Positions 7,188 through 15,811 are shown, counted from the stretch's first letter. The stretch: DNA of 54,180 bases from an uncultured Lachnospiraceae bacterium (GCA_947625015.1 CANQMR010000024.1:1-54180), one strand, 5' to 3'. Notes: generated by a model from the sequence alone, not told the origin. Numbers and translations: made by a program.

Positions 7188-9479
7188 ATGGCATTTGAAG
7201 ATATTTTAGCGGTTCCGCCATATTCGCTGAATCGGGAAGAGAAGAATAAAATATTGACTGAACGACTGACCGAATTGACAGACAGACATAGAAATGCCTG
7301 TGTGGAATATGACAGGATTTTGCGGGCGGTGGGATACGAACATGCGGTTACTTATAAAGACATCCCTTTTCTTCCCGTCCGCCTGTTCAAGGAGCGTTCA
7401 TTGAGAAGTGTGCCCGAAGAGGAGGTTGTCAAGACCATGACTTCCTCCGGTACATCCGGTCAGCAGGTGTCACAGATATATTTAGATAAGATTACAGCAT
7501 CTAACCAGCAAAAGGTCATGGCGAAAATTGTGGCAGACTTCACTGGTTCTTCCAGAATGCCCATGATTATATTGGACTGTCCGTCGGTACTTAAGGATCG
7601 TAAAAAATTCTCTGCCCGGGGAGCCGGGATACTGGGTTTTTCTATTTTTGGCTCAAAAAAAATTTACGCGCTCAATGATGATATGCAATTAGATATAGAA
7701 GGGTTGAAAGCGTTTTTAGAAAAGTATAAGGGACAGCGCATATTACTCTTTGGCTTTACCTTTATGATCTGGCAGCATTTTTATCAGGAGTTGGTAAACT
7801 ATAAAGAAAAGACGGGTGAGTCTATAGACTTATCCAATGGAATACTGATTCATGGCGGCGGTTGGAAAAAGCTGATTTCCGAGGCGGTAAGCCCGGAAGA
7901 ATTTCATGACAGATTAAAGGAAATCTGTGGCTTGGAGCATATTCATGATTATTATGGCATGGTGGAACAGACAGGGTGTATCTATATGCAGTGCGAATGT
8001 GGACATCTGCACGCCAGTAATTTTTCAGATGTGATTATCCGGAACCCTGTAGATTTTTCCGAATGTCAGATAGGAGAAAAGGGAATCATACAGGTAGTAT
8101 CTACAATTCCTGAATCTTATCCGGGACATTCCCTGTTGACAGAGGACGAGGGGATTATTGTAGGGGAGGATGACTGTGCCTGTGGACGGAAAGGCAAATA
8201 TTTCCGGGTTCTCGGCCGAATAAAAAATGCCGAGATACGCGGCTGTAGTGATACCTATGCCGCAGACCACAGCAGAGGGGCGGCGGACGCCCCAGATCAC
8301 CGGATTGCTTTTCTAATCGGAGATGAAACACAGCTTGAGGAGATGAAGGAACTGCCACCCATGAAACCATTCTCGCCGGAGATATTGGATTTTTTGGCGG
8401 ATTTATCGAGAGAACTTATGTCCTCTTCCGAGGCAAAATCATATCCCGATATTATGACATTAGGGTTTTGGTTGAGAAATTCTTCTTTGGAGCAGTTGAG
8501 AAAAAGATTTATAAAGGATTCTTTGCTCCGGTTTGGAAGAGGCGTTGTCTTTCATGTGGCGCCATCCAATGTTCCGGTTAACTACGCCTATTCGTTGTTT
8601 GCCGGGTTGCTTTGTGGAAATGCGAATATTGTCCGGGTGCCGTCAAAAAATTTTCCGCAGATAAATATCATTAATCAGGCGATGACAAAGGTTTTTCAGC
8701 GGCATGAAAATATAAAGCCTTATATCATGCTGGTTCGTTATGAGAGAGACAAAGAAATTAACGACCGGCTTTCTGCGCTTTGCGATGTGAGAGTGATTTG
8801 GGGAGGGGATATGACAATTTCCGCCCTGCGGGAATCTGCCCTGCCGCCTAGAAGTACGGAAATTACTTTTGCCGACAGATATTCGCTGGCAGTGATAGAT
8901 GCAGATGCTTATTTGGAAATTGCCGATAAGGAAAGGACTGCCGCAGATTTCTATAATGATACCTACCTTTCCGATCAAAATGCCTGTACAAGTCCCAGAC
9001 TGGTGATTTGGACCGGCAGACAGAAAGCGGAGGCAGGGCAGAAGTTTTGGGAGGAGCTTTTGAATGTGGCAAAGGAAAAGTATTTATTCCAGCCGATACA
9101 GAGCATTAATAAACTTTCAACAATATATAAAGCAGCCATGGATCATGCAGGGGGAATTAAGGTATTGTCCGGAGGCGGCAATATGTTAATGCGGGTACAA
9201 CTGGAGAGCCTGCCGCCGGATATTATGGATTATCGGGGAGATTCCGGCTGTTTTTATGAGTACGAATGTGACGATATACTGGATTTAAAAGCTTTATGTA
9301 AGGATAACCGATGTCAGACTATCGGATTGGTGGGGGATTTGAACATATTGCAGCCTTTGTTGGAATCGGGCATTAAGGGCATAGACAGGGTGGTTCGGCT
9401 GGGTAGGACAATGGATTTCGATCTTCTTTGGGACGGATATGATCTTACTGAGAGACTGACCAGGACCATTACAATATAA
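7188..9479 (+). CDS. LuxE-LuxC fusion: acyl-protein synthetase joined to acyl reductase
   Basis: A 763-residue single chain holding both halves of an acid-to-aldehyde reductase. Residues 1-360 are LuxE-like (TSSGTSG loop, DYYGMVEQTG) and end with GCSDTYAA, keeping the acyl-accepting Cys353. A hydrophilic linker of about 15 residues follows. From about 380 the chain is LuxC-like, with VAPSNVPVN and the catalytic motif QNACTSPR (Cys600). Both catalytic cysteines survive, so the fusion is probably active and hands the acyl group over within one chain. AGGAG (7178-7182) precedes the ATG. The two domains match the separate genes at 2784 and 3911 along their lengths, with divergence starting exactly after GCSDTYAA. 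It is preceded by an SDR and followed by an AMP-forming ligase. Confidence 0.88.
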   Translation: MAFEDILAVPPYSLNREEKNKILTERLTELTDRHRNACVEYDRILRAVGYEHAVTYKDIPFLPVRLFKERSLRSVPEEEVVKTMTSSGTSGQQVSQIYLDKITASNQQKVMAKIVADFTGSSRMPMIILDCPSVLKDRKKFSARGAGILGFSIFGSKKIYALNDDMQLDIEGLKAFLEKYKGQRILLFGFTFMIWQHFYQELVNYKEKTGESIDLSNGILIHGGGWKKLISEAVSPEEFHDRLKEICGLEHIHDYYGMVEQTGCIYMQCECGHLHASNFSDVIIRNPVDFSECQIGEKGIIQVVSTIPESYPGHSLLTEDEGIIVGEDDCACGRKGKYFRVLGRIKNAEIRGCSDTYAADHSRGAADAPDHRIAFLIGDETQLEEMKELPPMKPFSPEILDFLADLSRELMSSSEAKSYPDIMTLGFWLRNSSLEQLRKRFIKDSLLRFGRGVVFHVAPSNVPVNYAYSLFAGLLCGNANIVRVPSKNFPQINIINQAMTKVFQRHENIKPYIMLVRYERDKEINDRLSALCDVRVIWGGDMTISALRESALPPRSTEITFADRYSLAVIDADAYLEIADKERTAADFYNDTYLSDQNACTSPRLVIWTGRQKAEAGQKFWEELLNVAKEKYLFQPIQSINKLSTIYKAAMDHAGGIKVLSGGGNMLMRVQLESLPPDIMDYRGDSGCFYEYECDDILDLKALCKDNRCQTIGLVGDLNILQPLLESGIKGIDRVVRLGRTMDFDLLWDGYDLTERLTRTITI

Positions 9480-9498
9480 CAGGACAGGATGTGATTAA

Positions 9499-10911
9499 AT
9501 GTGGGATTTAGAAAAATATAACGAAAGACCGGCAATAATTGATGAATTTCATCCGGCATTGTCTTATGGGCGGCTTTACGACATCGGGAATGAAATCGCA
9601 GAAATAGTGGGCGGCCGGGCCTTGGTGGTATCTTTGTGCAGTAATACCATCGGTTCTGTAGCAGGTTATATATCATTTATTAATCATCGGATTGTACCGA
9701 TTATGCTCAGCGTGCATTTGGAAAAAGATATGCTTGACAATTTATTGGGCATTTATTGTCCGCAGTTTATATGGCTGCCTAAGGACATAGCAGAGGATTT
9801 TTCTGCTTTCGAGGCGGTTTATGAATTATATGATTATGTGCTGTTAAGAACTTCTTATGAAAAAGTCTACGAATTATATTCTGAACTGGGGCTGTTATTG
9901 ACTACTTCCGGCTCTACGGGAAGTCCTAAATTTGTCCGCCAAAGCTATACAAATATTCTGGCTAATGCCAGATCTATTGCCCAATATCTCAATTTGGATG
10001 AAAAGGAACGGCCCATAACAACACTGCCAATGAATTATACCTATGGACTGTCCATTATCAACAGTCATCTTTTGGTAGGAGCAACTCTTTTGGTGACGGA
10101 TTGTTCTTTGATGCAGAAGGAGTTTTGGAGTTTCTTTAAGGCGCAGGAGGCTACTTCCTTTGGCGGGGTTCCGTATACCTATGAAATGCTTGATAAGTTA
10201 AGATTTACGAGAATGGAGCTGCCAAGTCTTAAGACGATGACTCAGGCAGGAGGCAAGCTGATTCCGGAACTTCATGCGAAGTTTGCAGAATATGCAAAAA
10301 AGAATCACAAACAGTTTGTGGTAATGTATGGACAATGTGAGGCGACCGCCCGGATGGGGTATCTCCCTCCGGAGAAGGCGGTTGAGAAATGCGGCTCAAT
10401 GGGAATTGCCATACCCGGCGGCAAATTTAAATTAATTGATGTTGACGGACGGGAGATCGTAACGCCGCACACTACCGGCGAGTTGGAATATGAAGGGGAA
10501 AATGTTACTCTGGGTTATGCAGAGTGCGGTGAGGATTTAAAGAAGGCAGACGAGCGGAAAGGGATTCTTCAGACTGGGGATATGGCCCAATTTGATGAAG
10601 ATGGATATTATTATATTGTGGGAAGGAAGAAGCGGTTTCTGAAAATATATGGAAACCGGGTTAATCTTGATGAAATAGACCGTATGATTAAAGGGGCTTT
10701 TTCATGTTTAGACTGTGCCAGTACCGGGGTGGACGACCATATGTATATTTTCCTGACAGACCAAAAAAAAGCAGAAGAGGTAAAAGCCTATGTTGTGGGG
10801 AAAACAGGATTGAATCCGGCGGCGTTTCAAACGGTTATAATAGATGAAATTCCTAAGAATGACGCAGGTAAAGTGTTATATAAAGAATTAAAATACGGAG
10901 GCAGAGTTTAG
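9499..10911 (+). CDS. AMP-forming acyl/aryl ligase (adenylate-forming family)
   Basis: A 470-residue ANL-superfamily enzyme that should join a carboxylic acid to AMP and then to a thiol or amine acceptor. Seen: the P-loop TTSGSTGSPK (135-144), the YGQCEATARMGY segment (the usual YGxTE), QTGDMAQFDEDGYY, and the C-terminal KNDAGK with the catalytic Lys458. At 470 residues it is shorter than CoA ligases (about 520) and close to the ligases that load carrier proteins or amino groups. No acyl carrier protein was found in the window. It starts 19 bases after the LuxE-LuxC fusion and ends 3 bases before pseF, linking the acyl modules to nonulosonic acid genes. The substrate is unknown. Confidence 0.85.
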   Translation: MWDLEKYNERPAIIDEFHPALSYGRLYDIGNEIAEIVGGRALVVSLCSNTIGSVAGYISFINHRIVPIMLSVHLEKDMLDNLLGIYCPQFIWLPKDIAEDFSAFEAVYELYDYVLLRTSYEKVYELYSELGLLLTTSGSTGSPKFVRQSYTNILANARSIAQYLNLDEKERPITTLPMNYTYGLSIINSHLLVGATLLVTDCSLMQKEFWSFFKAQEATSFGGVPYTYEMLDKLRFTRMELPSLKTMTQAGGKLIPELHAKFAEYAKKNHKQFVVMYGQCEATARMGYLPPEKAVEKCGSMGIAIPGGKFKLIDVDGREIVTPHTTGELEYEGENVTLGYAECGEDLKKADERKGILQTGDMAQFDEDGYYYIVGRKKRFLKIYGNRVNLDEIDRMIKGAFSCLDCASTGVDDHMYIFLTDQKKAEEVKAYVVGKTGLNPAAFQTVIIDEIPKNDAGKVLYKELKYGGRV

Positions 10912-10914
10912 TTT

Positions 10915-11613
10915 ATGGACGGAAGAAAAATTGCAGTGATCACCGCCAGAGGCGGCAGCAAACGGATACCTAAAAAAAACATTAAGGATTTCTGCGGCAA
11001 ACCAATCATTGCTTATTCTATAGAAGCCGCTATAGATTCACAGGTATTTGACGAGGTTATGGTTTCCACAGACAGCGGGGAGATTGCCGAGATTGCCAGA
11101 CAATATGGCGCTAATGTGCCCTTTATGCGGAGTGCAAAGACAGCGGATGACCATGCCACAACCAATGATGTGTTGGTGGAGGTATTTTCCGAATATGAAA
11201 AGCGGGGACAGCATTTTGAACTGGCAGTATGTATATATCCCACTGCGCCGTTCGTCACAGCGGAGAAATTGAGGGAGGCAGTTGCGTTGATGGAAAGTGA
11301 ACAGGTGGACGCCATTACTCCAGTGGTACGATTTTCTTTTCCTCCGCAGCGTGCTTTTGTGGTAAGGAACGGTTATTTGCAGTATCAGTTTCCGGAAAAT
11401 GCACCTGTCCGTTCTCAGGATTTAGAACCAATCTATCATGACTGTGGACAGTTCTATGTGATGAAGGTCGACAATGTTCTTAATGGGAAACCGGTTGTTA
11501 AAAATGTACCGCTTATTGTGTCCGAATTAGAGGTTCAGGATATTGATAATGAGGAAGACTGGAAGATTGCGGAGATGAAGTACAGATATATGAGGGAACG
11601 GTATGGAAAGTGA
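10915..11613 (+). CDS. pseF: Pseudaminic acid cytidylyltransferase PseF
   Basis: A 232-residue CMP-sugar synthetase of the NeuA family; it activates a nonulosonic acid with CTP. The N-terminal ARGGSKRIPKKN (11-22) is the nucleotide-binding signature. SIYSIEAA-like and YPTAPF segments and FPPQRAFV are typical of the pseudaminic branch. Assignment to PseF rather than LegF rests on this similarity and on its place in the same operon as pseI, pseC, pseG and pseB; the second CMP-transferase in the window (32561) sits with the leg genes. GGAGG lies 13 bases before the ATG. Its end overlaps the next gene by 11 bases, so translation is probably coupled. Confidence 0.85.
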   Translation: MDGRKIAVITARGGSKRIPKKNIKDFCGKPIIAYSIEAAIDSQVFDEVMVSTDSGEIAEIARQYGANVPFMRSAKTADDHATTNDVLVEVFSEYEKRGQHFELAVCIYPTAPFVTAEKLREAVALMESEQVDAITPVVRFSFPPQRAFVVRNGYLQYQFPENAPVRSQDLEPIYHDCGQFYVMKVDNVLNGKPVVKNVPLIVSELEVQDIDNEEDWKIAEMKYRYMRERYGK

Positions 11614-12268
11614 AATGCAGATAGATGGAACAGAGGTATACCGGTATGTGTTTCATCCCATAGATTCCAATATGTATATGATGATAAAAAATGGGGAGGC
11701 GCTGGTTGTTGATCCCCATGTAAATGCTAAGGCAGATGCCCTGTTAGAAAAATGCGGGATTCATAAGGTATGTATTTTATTGACGCACGAGCATTTTGAC
11801 CATATATCGGGCGTGAATCATTTTCAGGAGAGGTGGGACTGTACGGTAATCTGTTCCGAGGCGGCCAGAGAACGGCTGCCGGAACCGGATAAGAACCTTT
11901 CCGCCTATTGTGATGTGCTGTTAATGGACAAGGTTAAGGGCGGAACTGATTTTGATAAATCATATAGCTGTTATGGAGATACAGGCTTTGAAGGAGAGTA
12001 TGAGATGGAATGGAACGGCTGGCATATCCGAATGGTGCATACGCCGGGACATTCTAAGGGCAGCATATGTATTATAATTAACGGGAGTTATATCTTTACC
12101 GGGGATAGTCTGGTGGACGGCAATCCGATTATTACCCGGCTGCCCGGGGGCAGCAAAGAGGAATATCTGGCGGTAACGAAGCCCTTTTTGGAGGGCTTGG
12201 AAAAGGATATGTTTGTATTTCCGGGACATGGTAAGGAGCATCCCTTAAGCTGTTTTGAGATTGCGTAA
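11603..12268 (+). CDS. Metallo-beta-lactamase-fold hydrolase (glyoxalase II-like)
   Basis: A 221-residue member of the metallo-beta-lactamase superfamily. The zinc motif THEHFDH lies at 61-67, followed by HTPGHSKG, FTGDSLV and FPGHGKEHP, which together supply the usual metal ligands of thioester or ester hydrolases such as glyoxalase II. It overlaps the end of pseF and precedes pseI, a place not filled by a known step of pseudaminic acid synthesis. GAGG at 11591-11595 favours the first ATG, with a second in-frame ATG at 11615. Possible roles, both inferred, are clearing misloaded acyl thioesters from the LuxE/ligase enzymes or removing an acyl group from the sugar. Confidence 0.8.
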   Translation: MESEMQIDGTEVYRYVFHPIDSNMYMMIKNGEALVVDPHVNAKADALLEKCGIHKVCILLTHEHFDHISGVNHFQERWDCTVICSEAARERLPEPDKNLSAYCDVLLMDKVKGGTDFDKSYSCYGDTGFEGEYEMEWNGWHIRMVHTPGHSKGSICIIINGSYIFTGDSLVDGNPIITRLPGGSKEEYLAVTKPFLEGLEKDMFVFPGHGKEHPLSCFEIA

Positions 12269-12310
12269 GTTAGACATAAGGATATTGTGAGAGACAGGGA
12301 GGTGTTGGAT

Positions 12311-13363
12311 TTGAACAAGGAGATTCAAATTGATGGGCGGATGATCAGTGAAAATGCGCCTGCTTATATTATTGCGGAGATGTCGGCCAATCATCTGATG
12401 AGTTTTGACAGGGCAAAGGAGATCATATACCGGCTGAAGGATACGGGTGCGGATGCGGTTAAACTACAGACCTATACGGCGGATACCATTACGATTGACT
12501 GTGATAATGAAGAATTTCAGCTGCATGGCGGCCTGTGGGACGGAGAAACCCTGTATACGCTGTACCAAAAGGCGTATACGCCCTGGGAGTGGCAGAAGGA
12601 ATTGATGGAATATGCCAACAGCTTAGGCCTTGCCTGTTTTTCTTCTCCTTTTGACCTTACCGCTGTGGATTTTATGGAGGAAATCGGGATGCCCGCATAT
12701 AAGGTGGCATCTTACGAAATCAACGATATCCCTATGATTCGCAAGATTGCAGCAACCGGCAAACCGGTTATCATCTCTACGGGAACAGCTCATTTAGAGG
12801 ATATGGAAAGAGCATTGCAGACTTGTAAACAGGAGGGAAATGAAAATGTAATCCTGTTAAAATGTACCTCCGCTTACCCCTGTCCCTATGAGGATATGAA
12901 TCTGAGAACAATTCCGTTGATGGAGAGCACCTTTGATTGCATGGCGGGACTTTCCGACCATACGCTGGGCAGCGAGGTTGCTTTGGGCGGCATTGCTTTA
13001 GGGGCGAAGGTAATTGAAAAGCATGTAACCATAAAGCGTTCGGATGGCGGTCCGGACGGCGCTTTCTCGATGGAGATGGAGGAGTTTGCGGATATGGTAC
13101 GGCAGATTCGCAATCTGGAAAAGGCGCTTGGGAAGGCTACCTTTGAGTTGACGGCAAAGCAGGAGGACGCAAGAAATGGCACCCGTTCCCTTTATGTGGT
13201 AAAGGATATGGAGGCCGGGGAAGAATTTACCGCTGAAAATGTCCGCTCCATCCGCCCGGGAAGGGGAATGCATACGATGCATTATGAGGAGATTTTAGGG
13301 AAAAAGGCGGTTAAGGCGTTGAAAAAGGGTACGCCTTTGTCGTGGAATGTAGTAAAACCATAA
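12311..13363 (+). CDS. pseI: Pseudaminic acid synthase PseI
   Basis: About 350 residues; a NeuB-family synthase condensing a 6-deoxy-2,4-diacylamino hexose with phosphoenolpyruvate to give the nine-carbon acid. Near the N terminus is IIAEMSANH; SSPFDLTAVDF and STGTAH follow, then LSDHTLG and EKHVTIKRSDGGPDGAFS. GGPDGAFS is typical of PseI, whereas NeuB/LegI read GPDHKAS, as the second synthase in this window does. The C terminus has an antifreeze-like SAF domain (ENVRSIRPGRG). The frame is open from GTG 12287. I favour TTG 12311 because GGGAGG ends 8 bases before it; this start is uncertain. Confidence 0.88.
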   Translation: MNKEIQIDGRMISENAPAYIIAEMSANHLMSFDRAKEIIYRLKDTGADAVKLQTYTADTITIDCDNEEFQLHGGLWDGETLYTLYQKAYTPWEWQKELMEYANSLGLACFSSPFDLTAVDFMEEIGMPAYKVASYEINDIPMIRKIAATGKPVIISTGTAHLEDMERALQTCKQEGNENVILLKCTSAYPCPYEDMNLRTIPLMESTFDCMAGLSDHTLGSEVALGGIALGAKVIEKHVTIKRSDGGPDGAFSMEMEEFADMVRQIRNLEKALGKATFELTAKQEDARNGTRSLYVVKDMEAGEEFTAENVRSIRPGRGMHTMHYEEILGKKAVKALKKGTPLSWNVVKP

Positions 13364-13388
13364 AAAGATTTTGAAAAGGAGATATAAG

Positions 13389-14525
13389 ATGAATATTGAA
13401 AAGTTTCATAAGGAATTAATTGAAGAATTGGATAATTTGATAAATATATTTATTCATACTTTGAAGGAAAAGAATAAAAAAATTGTGATTTGGGGAACAG
13501 GAAAATTCGGAAGAGTCGTTTATAATTCATTAAAAACAGTTTCCGAAATCCCAGAGATAATAGGTTTTGGAGATAATAATATAGCAAATAATAAAAAGAA
13601 GTTGTATAATCTTACAATAAACAATGTTGATGCTTATGTAAATCATCCTGAAATATTATTTGTAATATGCAGTAAATGGGAAAATGATATAAGAAAGCAA
13701 TTTGACAAACTTAATTTAGAATATACTGTTGATGCATGGGCTTTTTTGTTTAAAGATATGTTAATTGAATACTATCAAAATTATGGACGAGATGTATTTC
13801 CGCATAGTAATAATTTTTATTATTTTTGTAACAAAGCCTCTTTACTTTATATAAAAAACGATGTAAAAGAGCAGTTAAAATCTGTTATGGAATTGACAGC
13901 AGAAAATAAGTACATTTCTATTTATCAAAAGCGATTGGATTTAATTTTAAAGGGAGAATTGTCGTTAGCTCGAGATTATTATTCAAAAGAATTAGAATAT
14001 TTTGATAAAAATTTTTATAATTCTAAGCATATAACTAATGCAGAAACCTATGTGGATTGTGGAGGTTATATAGGTGATACAGTTGAAGATTTTATAAATA
14101 TGGTAGGAAATAATAACTATCGTAAAATATATGTGTATGAGCCAGATCCCGATATTTATCAGAAACTTACACAATGTGTTACGGCGCATCACTTTAAAAA
14201 TGTTATTTTAAAACAATGTGCTGTTGGAAATAAAAAAATAGATAATTACTCAGAATTTCCTACAGTAAAGCTAGATGATGATATAGATGAAGAAGTTACG
14301 TGGATTAAAATGGATATAGAGGGATTCGAATTAGCTGCATTGCAAGGAGCAAAAGAAATAATTACGAAGTATCATCCTAAATTAGCAATTTGCTTATATC
14401 ATTGTGTAGAGGATATTTATAAAATTCCTTTGTATATACATGAATTGGTTCCGGAATATCGATTTAAATTTGGACAGCATTTTAGGGGACATTGGGATTT
14501 TGTTTTATATGCTGATATATATTGA
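13389..14525 (+). CDS. FkbM-family SAM methyltransferase, second copy
   Basis: A 378-residue paralogue of the gene at 5161 with the same order: an N-terminal nucleotide-binding-like segment (IVIWGTGKFGRVVY) and a C-terminal FkbM domain with VDCGGYIGDT, YVYEPDPD and KMDIEGFELAALQGA. It probably O-methylates a glycan sugar. AGGAGAT (13377-13383) selects ATG 13389 over the in-frame TTG at 13371. Base use is strikingly A/T rich beside pseI and pseC. It splits the pse genes, and the bases after its stop hold a deletion scar of another gene, both signs of local rearrangement. Confidence 0.8.
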   Translation: MNIEKFHKELIEELDNLINIFIHTLKEKNKKIVIWGTGKFGRVVYNSLKTVSEIPEIIGFGDNNIANNKKKLYNLTINNVDAYVNHPEILFVICSKWENDIRKQFDKLNLEYTVDAWAFLFKDMLIEYYQNYGRDVFPHSNNFYYFCNKASLLYIKNDVKEQLKSVMELTAENKYISIYQKRLDLILKGELSLARDYYSKELEYFDKNFYNSKHITNAETYVDCGGYIGDTVEDFINMVGNNNYRKIYVYEPDPDIYQKLTQCVTAHHFKNVILKQCAVGNKKIDNYSEFPTVKLDDDIDEEVTWIKMDIEGFELAALQGAKEIITKYHPKLAICLYHCVEDIYKIPLYIHELVPEYRFKFGQHFRGHWDFVLYADIY

Positions 14526-14569
14526 ATACTTTAATTAATCAGTGAATATGGTAGGCGGAGGTGAACGCA

Positions 14570-14657
14570 TTGGCAAGAACGGTTTCCATCGGAACGCAGG
14601 ATTTCCAACAACTTATATGGTTTTGCTTTTGAGGGAAAAACTGTGCTGATTGGATAA
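14570..14657 (+). pseudogene. Deletion remnant of an AAA-ATPase/PD-(D/E)XK nuclease-like gene
   Basis: A good ribosome site (GGAGG, 14557-14561) stands 8 bases before a TTG that begins MARTVSIGTQDFQQL, the hallmark N terminus of the roughly 530-residue 'AAA-ATPase-like plus PDDEXK' proteins common in Lachnospiraceae. From 14616, in another frame, comes YGFAFEGKTVLIG followed by TAA (14655-14657), which matches the usual C terminus of the same family. Everything between has been lost, with the junction at about 14611-14618. The product would be a 20-residue peptide, so the gene is dead. Family recognition is from memory of these termini, not a search. Confidence 0.72.
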
Positions 14658-14677
14658 AAAAGGAAGGGTGGAAGATC

Positions 14678-15808
14678 ATGTATATACCTTATGGAAGACA
14701 ATCGATCGGAGAAGAGGATATAGAAGAAGTAGTCAGGGTTCTGCGTTCGGATTATTTGACGACAGGCCCTAAGGTTGCGGAATTTGAAAAGAGCGTTGCC
14801 GATTATGTAGGGGCAGAGTATGCAGTGGCTGTATCGAACGGGACGGCGGCTTTGCACATTGCCTGTCTGGCAGCGGGAATCGGCGCCGGGGACGAGGTGA
14901 TTACTTCTCCCATTACCTTTGCCGCATCTGCCAACTGCGTGTTATACTGCGGCGGGACGCCGGTCTTTGCCGATATTAAAAAAGATACCTATAATATTGA
15001 CCCGGAGGATATTGAGCGGAAGATAACCCCTAAGACAAAGGCCATTATTCCCGTACACTATACGGGGCAGCCCTGTGAAATGGACGCCATTACAGAGATT
15101 GCAAAAAAGCATAACCTGATTGTAATTGAGGATGGAGCCCAGGTAATCAGCGGGGAATATAAGGGGAAGAAGATTGGTTCTATCTCGGATATGACCACAT
15201 TCAGCTTTCACCCGGTAAAGCCGGTTACCACAGGGGAAGGCGGCATGGTGACGACCAACAATAAGGAGTTGTACGAACGGTTGAAACTGTTTCATACCCA
15301 TGGCATTACCAGGGAACCGGAGCTTATGGATAAGCAGGACGGCCCATGGTACTATGAGCAGTTAGAGCTTGGCTTCAATTACCGGATTACCGATATCCAA
15401 TGCGCCCTGGGAATTTCCCAGATGAGACGGCTGGACGCCTTTGCGGCACACAGAAGGATGCTAGCGGCAAGATACAATGAAGGCTTCGCCGGTTGTAAGA
15501 ATGTTATTACGCCCTATCAGCATCCGGACTGCTTAAGCAGCTGGCATTTATATATGATTCAGGTGCCTGCGGATATGCGAAAAGCTGTATTTGAAAAACT
15601 CCGGCAGGCAGGTATCGGCGTAAATGTACATTATATACCGGTTTACAAACACCCATATTATCAGGCGCATGGGTATCAGGATATATGCTGTCCCAACGCA
15701 GAAACATTCTATGCCGGAGCGATTACCCTGCCTTTGTATGCAGATATGACAGAAGAGCAGGTGGATTATGTGGTGGAGAAGGTTAAAGAATCTATAGGGG
15801 GTTATTGA
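14678..15808 (+). CDS. pseC: Pseudaminic acid pathway aminotransferase PseC
   Basis: A 376-residue DegT/DnrJ/EryC1-fold PLP enzyme that puts the 4-amino group on UDP-2-acetamido-2,6-dideoxy-4-keto-altrose. The start MYIPYGRQSI is typical of PseC (usually PYSRQSI). SNGTAALH and EDGAQVISGEY line the cofactor pocket, and the PLP lysine is Lys181 in FHPVKPVTTGEGG. Length and motifs are normal for the family. GGAAGGGTGG precedes the ATG. It follows the AAA-ATPase remnant and sits 3 bases before a glycosyltransferase-methyltransferase gene. The next enzyme of the pathway, the acetyltransferase PseH, is not recognised in the window. Confidence 0.9.
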   Translation: MYIPYGRQSIGEEDIEEVVRVLRSDYLTTGPKVAEFEKSVADYVGAEYAVAVSNGTAALHIACLAAGIGAGDEVITSPITFAASANCVLYCGGTPVFADIKKDTYNIDPEDIERKITPKTKAIIPVHYTGQPCEMDAITEIAKKHNLIVIEDGAQVISGEYKGKKIGSISDMTTFSFHPVKPVTTGEGGMVTTNNKELYERLKLFHTHGITREPELMDKQDGPWYYEQLELGFNYRITDIQCALGISQMRRLDAFAAHRRMLAARYNEGFAGCKNVITPYQHPDCLSSWHLYMIQVPADMRKAVFEKLRQAGIGVNVHYIPVYKHPYYQAHGYQDICCPNAETFYAGAITLPLYADMTEEQVDYVVEKVKESIGGY

Positions 15809-15811
15809 TAT

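Noticed and set aside
184-9479. Bioluminescence operon
   Set aside because: No luxA, luxB or luxD and no flavin enzymes are present; only the acid-reduction part of lux is found.
184-10911. Fatty-acid or polyketide synthesis cluster suggested by FabG-like genes
   Set aside because: No ketosynthase, acyl carrier protein or malonyl transferase occurs in the window.
14531-14857. - strand open frame across the FkbM/pseC gap
   Set aside because: It overlaps the start of pseC and the remnant, with no ribosome site or recognisable motif.
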